From: Nautiliales bacterium
GTDB taxonomy: Bacteria > Campylobacterota > Campylobacteria > Campylobacterales > JAADDX01
Length of the DNA stretch: 57,179 nt
Direction: 5' to 3'
Assembly (NCBI GenBank): GCA_030826765.1
Contig: JAUUDM010000016.1
Coordinates: forward strand, 68,070 to 125,248
In this document: positions 53,665 through 57,179 of the stretch, piece by piece
Numbering within the stretch: position 1 is the first letter of the stretch
How the letters are laid out: each line of letters begins with the position of its first letter
Notes under the pieces: model-generated
Told to the model about the DNA's origin: nothing
The model's input: only the letters and a program-made list of their open reading frames with translations
Databases searched by the model: none
Program-made: the position numbers and the translations under genes

Positions 53665-54784
53665 CAATTTCCTTTAATATCATATCAATATTTCCTCTAT
53701 TTTTAATATTGGTTGGTTTTAATTTTTTATTTAAATACTCTTTTAATTGATTATTTTCTATAATATTTGCATTTTCTACCATTTCAAAAAGTGGTTTTTG
53801 GTTAAAAATATATTTACCACTAATTAATGGTTTTTTAAAATAAGCAACTTCTAATGGATTATGACCACCAACATTATCTATAAAGCTTCCACCTAAAATA
53901 ACTTTATCAGCTACATTGTATAAATTAATAAGTTCTCCCATTTTATCTACTAAAATAATATTTTTATTTAATCCATATTTAATTTTACCATAAGTTAGTT
54001 GATTTTTTATTGCAAAATTTTGAATTAATTTATAAACTTCTTCAAATCTTTCCGGATGTCTTGGGACTATTACTAAAGTAGAATTTTTTTTATAAGAATT
54101 TAAAATTATTTCTTCTTCACCTAAGTGGGTGCTTCCTGCTACAATTAATTCTTTATTTGGCTTTTGATACTCTTTTGTTATTTGATAAGTTACAGCACTT
54201 TTTATATTTCCAGCAACTTTTACATTTTTAGCTCCTAAATTTATAAGTCTTTTTTTATCTATTTCACTTTGAGCTAAAACAATATCAATATATTTAAAAA
54301 GATGATGATAAAACCATCTAAATTTCATATATTTTGAATAACTTCTATCACTTATTCTGGCATTTATAAGAAGAGTTTTTTGACATCTTTTTTTTGCCAT
54401 AATAAAAAGCATTAGCCAAAGTTCAGCTTCTACAACAACTAAACTTTTGCAAGGTTTATACCAAAAAGGTAAAAATATTTCAAAAGGTAAAAATCTAACA
54501 TTTGCATTTTGATATTTTTTAGCTTCTGCATAACCTGTATTGGTAATAACGGATAAATTCACTTCTTCAAAATTTTCAATAATAGGTTTTATAGCTTTTG
54601 TTTCACCTAAACTACAAGTATGAAAATGGTGTAATTTTTTGTTAAATGGTGGATTTTTTATAAGAAAAAATCGTGCAGGAATAGAGTCTTTATATTTATT
54701 TTTAAATGATAGAAAAATTAAAATAGGGAGAGAAATTATATAGAGAAATAGAGCGATAATATAATATAATATATTTATCGCCAT
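53657..54784 (-). CDS. waaA: 3-deoxy-D-manno-octulosonic acid transferase
   Basis: A 375-residue inner-membrane glycosyltransferase that adds Kdo to lipid A precursor in lipopolysaccharide synthesis. An N-terminal membrane anchor (about 5-27) precedes the GT30 domain with HTCSLGETKAIKPII, the catalytic Glu in it, VEAELWLMLF, AGSTHLGEEEIIL, VPRHPERFEEV and GGSFIDNVGGHNPLEVAYF. Somewhat shorter than the E. coli protein but complete. Confidence 0.95.
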   Translation of the reverse strand: MAINILYYIIALFLYIISLPILIFLSFKNKYKDSIPARFFLIKNPPFNKKLHHFHTCSLGETKAIKPIIENFEEVNLSVITNTGYAEAKKYQNANVRFLPFEIFLPFWYKPCKSLVVVEAELWLMLFIMAKKRCQKTLLINARISDRSYSKYMKFRWFYHHLFKYIDIVLAQSEIDKKRLINLGAKNVKVAGNIKSAVTYQITKEYQKPNKELIVAGSTHLGEEEIILNSYKKNSTLVIVPRHPERFEEVYKLIQNFAIKNQLTYGKIKYGLNKNIILVDKMGELINLYNVADKVILGGSFIDNVGGHNPLEVAYFKKPLISGKYIFNQKPLFEMVENANIIENNQLKEYLNKKLKPTNIKNRGNIDMILKEIDV

Positions 54785-54790
54785 TTTAAA

Positions 54791-55507
54791 TTATTTAGTT
54801 TCTTCATTTTCGATATATAAAACTCTTCCACAATGTGGGCAAGTAATTATTTCTTCACCTTTTATTGCATCTGCATAAGTTTTATCATTTATTTTCATAA
54901 AGCAACCCATACAAGCTTGTTTTTTTATAGGACTAACAGCGGAGTTTCCAGCCCATTTTTTAATTTTTTTATAGAATTTATAGATATTTGAGTCCATTTG
55001 TTTGATTAATTCATCTTTATTTTTATAGATAGTTTCTTTTTGTTTTTCAAGTGCATCAATCTTATCTTGAATTTCAGCTTGAGTAATAACTATTTGAGAT
55101 TCAAGTTGTTCTATCTCTTTTTTGATTTCTTCTTTTTCTTCTTTTTTTTCTTCTACAATTTTTTCAAATTTAGCAATCTCTTCATTTGCACTTTCAATTT
55201 GCTCTTTTGCAAGTTCTTCTTCTAAACTAAGAGCTTTTGCTTCTTTCATAGTTTTTACTTTTGAACTTTTTTCTGCAATTTGATTAAGTTTTTCTTTTAG
55301 TTCAGTTATTAATAATTCATTTTTACTTTTTTTAAGTACTAAATTCTTAATATCATCAGTAAGTTTTTCAAGTTTTGTAGTTAAATTTTTAACTTTATTT
55401 TGTAATGTAGTAAGAGGTTTTTTGATATTTTCTTCTATTGGAATTAATTTTTCAAGTTGTTTATCATATTGATTTAATTCAACTAATTGTTTAAGATATT
55501 TATTCAT
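54791..55507 (-). CDS. Zinc-ribbon coiled-coil protein
   Basis: A 238-residue protein: a long antiparallel coiled coil (about 5-165) rich in Lys and Glu, then a C4 zinc ribbon with CMGC and CPHCG (about 196-228). It matches the CT398/HP0958 type (zf-RING_7). The H. pylori member HP0958 (FlgZ) is a chaperone for RpoN and flagellin mRNA; a like role here is possible but not shown. It lies 3 nt from the Nif3 gene and 6 nt from waaA. Confidence 0.85.
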   Translation of the reverse strand: MNKYLKQLVELNQYDKQLEKLIPIEENIKKPLTTLQNKVKNLTTKLEKLTDDIKNLVLKKSKNELLITELKEKLNQIAEKSSKVKTMKEAKALSLEEELAKEQIESANEEIAKFEKIVEEKKEEKEEIKKEIEQLESQIVITQAEIQDKIDALEKQKETIYKNKDELIKQMDSNIYKFYKKIKKWAGNSAVSPIKKQACMGCFMKINDKTYADAIKGEEIITCPHCGRVLYIENEETK

Positions 55508-55510
55508 TTT

Positions 55511-56233
55511 TTATAGCCTTTTAAATGGGTTTTTTGAATTTCGTATTATAACGAATTTTTCAAAATCTTTCAATTCTTTAAATAGTGCTTCAGCAAAATA
55601 TTTCTCACTTTCATAATGAGTTATATCCATAAGTGAAATTCCTCTTGCTTTAGCCTCCATTGCTTCGTGATATTTTATGTCACCTGTTAAAAATAGGTCA
55701 GTTGAAACATTATCAAGTAAACTCATTCCACTTCCTGTTGTCAGTGTTAAAGATTCGATATTGTTGTGACATTTTACTACATTTAAACTATCAATATTTA
55801 GTTTTTCTTTTATATAATTTGCTAACTCTTCAAAAGGCATATTTATCTTAGCTTTTAGCATAAAATCCCCAGTTTCTGCGTATTCAAAACCTAAAATTTC
55901 TTTCATAACAAATCTATTTAGATGAGTTTTATCAAAATTTGTATGCATTGAAATTAGTGATATATTTTTTTGAATAAGTTTAATAGCTATTTTTTGTGAG
56001 TAACTAATTGGCACTAAACTTTTTAAAGGCTTAAAAATTAAAGGATGATGAGTAATAATCAAAGAATTTTCTTCTATTTCATCAATTAATTCTAAATCCA
56101 AATCAAGTGAAAGATAAATTTTATCTATTTTTTGATTTTTATCTCCTACTAAAAGCCCAGAATTATCCCACTTTTCTTGAAGTTCAAAAGGAGATAATTT
56201 ATTTAAAAAATCATAAATTTCACTTATTTTCAT
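55511..56233 (-). CDS. Nif3-like dinuclear metal protein
   Basis: A 240-residue protein of the Nif3/YbgI (DUF34) family, with the metal-binding [24 protein letters not shown] and, at the C-terminus, [15 protein letters not shown]. Also [15 protein letters not shown] near the start. The family forms hexamers with two metal ions; it is linked to GTP cyclohydrolase-like reactions but its role is unsettled. It overlaps the glyQ stop by 14 nt. The pair Nif3 and zinc-ribbon protein is common in Campylobacterota. Confidence 0.92.
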   Translation of the reverse strand: MKISEIYDFLNKLSPFELQEKWDNSGLLVGDKNQKIDKIYLSLDLDLELIDEIEENSLIITHHPLIFKPLKSLVPISYSQKIAIKLIQKNISLISMHTNFDKTHLNRFVMKEILGFEYAETGDFMLKAKINMPFEELANYIKEKLNIDSLNVVKCHNNIESLTLTTGSGMSLLDNVSTDLFLTGDIKYHEAMEAKARGISLMDITHYESEKYFAEALFKELKDFEKFVIIRNSKNPFKRL

Positions 56234-57074
56234 TCTCTAACTCTTTATAAGTTTCGGCACAGGCTTTTGAGAGTTCTCTAATTTTTAAAATATAGTTTTG
56301 TCTTTCAGTTACTGAAATAGCTTTTCTTGCATCAAGTGTATTAAATACATGACTTGCAAGCATTACATAATCATATGCAGGATATACAAGTTTTTCTTCT
56401 AAAGCTCTTTTTGCTTCATTACTTGCATCTTCAAACCATTTAAATAGCATATTAACATCAGCTACTTCAAAATTATATTTTGAGTATTGATATTCTCTGT
56501 CTTTAAACATATCGCCATAAGTTGTATGTTCACTCCATTTGATGTCATATACATTTTCAACACCTTGAAGATACATTGCAAGTCTTTCAGTCCCATATGT
56601 AATTTCTACAGCCACAGGGTCACATTTAAGTCCTCCTACTTGTTGGAAATATGTGAATTGAGTTACTTCCATTCCATCAAGCCATACTTCCCATCCAAGT
56701 CCCCACGCACCAAGTGTTGGAGATTCCCAGTTATCTTCTACAAATCTTATATCGTGATTTTTTGTGTCAAGTCCTAAATATTCTAAACTTTCTAAATACA
56801 TATCTTGTATGTTATCAGGGCTTGGTTTGATTAAAACTTGGAATTGATAATAAGCACCAAGTCTATTTGGATTTTCTCCATATCTACCATCAGTTGGTCT
56901 TCTTGAAGGTGCTACATAAGCTACACTCCAAGGTTTGCTTGAAAGAGATTTCAGTAACGTATCTGGATGAAATGTTCCGGCCCCCGCTGGAATATCATAA
57001 GGCATTACAATATTACACCCTTTCTTTTTCCAAAATTCTTGTAGTTTTAGTAGTAAATCACCAAAATATAACAT
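56220..57074 (-). CDS. glyQ: Glycine-tRNA ligase alpha subunit
   Basis: A 284-residue alpha subunit of the tetrameric bacterial glycyl-tRNA synthetase, which forms glycyl-adenylate. Seen: [25 protein letters not shown] (in part), [19 protein letters not shown] with motif 2 arginines, [18 protein letters not shown], and [20 protein letters not shown]. The beta subunit gene (glyS) does not follow it; a Nif3 gene does. AAAAAGGATAAAT precedes the ATG. Confidence 0.97.
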   Translation of the reverse strand: MLYFGDLLLKLQEFWKKKGCNIVMPYDIPAGAGTFHPDTLLKSLSSKPWSVAYVAPSRRPTDGRYGENPNRLGAYYQFQVLIKPSPDNIQDMYLESLEYLGLDTKNHDIRFVEDNWESPTLGAWGLGWEVWLDGMEVTQFTYFQQVGGLKCDPVAVEITYGTERLAMYLQGVENVYDIKWSEHTTYGDMFKDREYQYSKYNFEVADVNMLFKWFEDASNEAKRALEEKLVYPAYDYVMLASHVFNTLDARKAISVTERQNYILKIRELSKACAETYKELENENK

Positions 57075-57179
57075 ATTTATCCTTTTTTTATTGAAATTTT
57101 ATCATAAAGTAAAACAATATAATAAAGGCATTGACCTAAAACACTCAACAATAGCACAAATTTTAGACATTTCGAAAAA
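57075..57179. other. Right edge: glyQ promoter and a possible start of another gene
   Basis: On the minus strand TATGATAAAAT (about 57101-57111) lies upstream of glyQ and may be its promoter. On the plus strand a frame from TTG (about 57089) stays open to the window end and reads KGIDLKHSTIAQILDISK near its end, which looks like a helix-turn-helix. There is no clear Shine-Dalgarno, so this is only a possibility. Confidence 0.3.

Noticed and set aside
55040..55225. Plus-strand ORF with phenylalanine runs
   Set aside because: Complement of the Lys/Glu coiled coil of the zinc-ribbon gene; composition artefact.

Overview
The window is AT-rich DNA that reads as the chromosome of a member of the Campylobacterota (formerly Epsilonproteobacteria). 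The block recA, eno, FtsB-like protein, AMIN protein, aroK matches the Helicobacter pylori order HP0153-HP0157. fliQ next to murB, an RF2 gene without the programmed frameshift, and a complex I locus without its NADH module also fit. The absence of nuoEFG, the abundant cyclic-nucleotide signalling and a C4-dicarboxylate TRAP system suggest a vent-type lineage such as the Nautiliales; that placement is inference from memory, not a search result.

Layout. 1-821: 3' end of a TraF-like beta-barrel protein. 861-9857: a signalling island with a TPR/beta-barrel outer-membrane protein and a FecR protein going left. Going right are a CHASE2 adenylate cyclase, a three-domain protein (class-II cyclic-nucleotide phosphodiesterase-like metallo-beta-lactamase fold, GAF, HD-GYP), a second FecR protein and a second CHASE2 cyclase. 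9924-17419: a compact housekeeping run (recA, eno, division/envelope genes, aroK, a uracil-DNA-glycosylase-like gene, fliQ, murB, a HAD phosphatase and a flavoprotein). 17416-20839: a six-MCE-domain PqiB/LetB-like protein and two PqiA proteins. 20914-24273: rhodanese, GGDEF-EAL and AMMECR1 genes, overlapping at their ends. 24275-25653: a tRNA with a consensus promoter, tpx, and the remnant of a GGDEF gene. 25654-30786: a dCache-PAS-GGDEF cyclase, miaA, rsmE and an AAA ATPase. 30790-33625: a DctPQM TRAP transporter. 33757-43121: nuoABCDHIJKLMN, with nuoC and nuoD fused and no nuoE, F or G. 43391-46954: class I ribonucleotide reductase nrdA interrupted by a LAGLIDADG intein exactly in front of the catalytic thiyl-radical cysteine. 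47019-57074: a small conserved protein, a chemoreceptor, prfB, panC, a second GGDEF-EAL protein, a DUF167 protein, waaA, a zinc-ribbon coiled-coil protein, a Nif3-like protein and glyQ.

The most interesting part is the 861-9857 island. Two cyclases that carry the adenine-selecting lysine, each with its own predicted extracytoplasmic FecR-domain partner, flank one soluble protein that fuses a putative cAMP phosphodiesterase, a GAF domain resembling cyclic-nucleotide-binding ones, and an HD-GYP c-di-GMP phosphodiesterase. This looks like a trans-envelope circuit linking cAMP to c-di-GMP turnover. The same window holds two GGDEF-EAL proteins with degenerate GGDEF and intact EAL catalytic residues, one active-looking diguanylate cyclase and one GGDEF remnant, so nucleotide second messengers are heavily represented.

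Several genes use TTG or GTG starts. Start choices below rest on visible Shine-Dalgarno sequences (AAGGA/AGGAG). The commonest promoter signal is an extended -10 (TGN-TATAAT).
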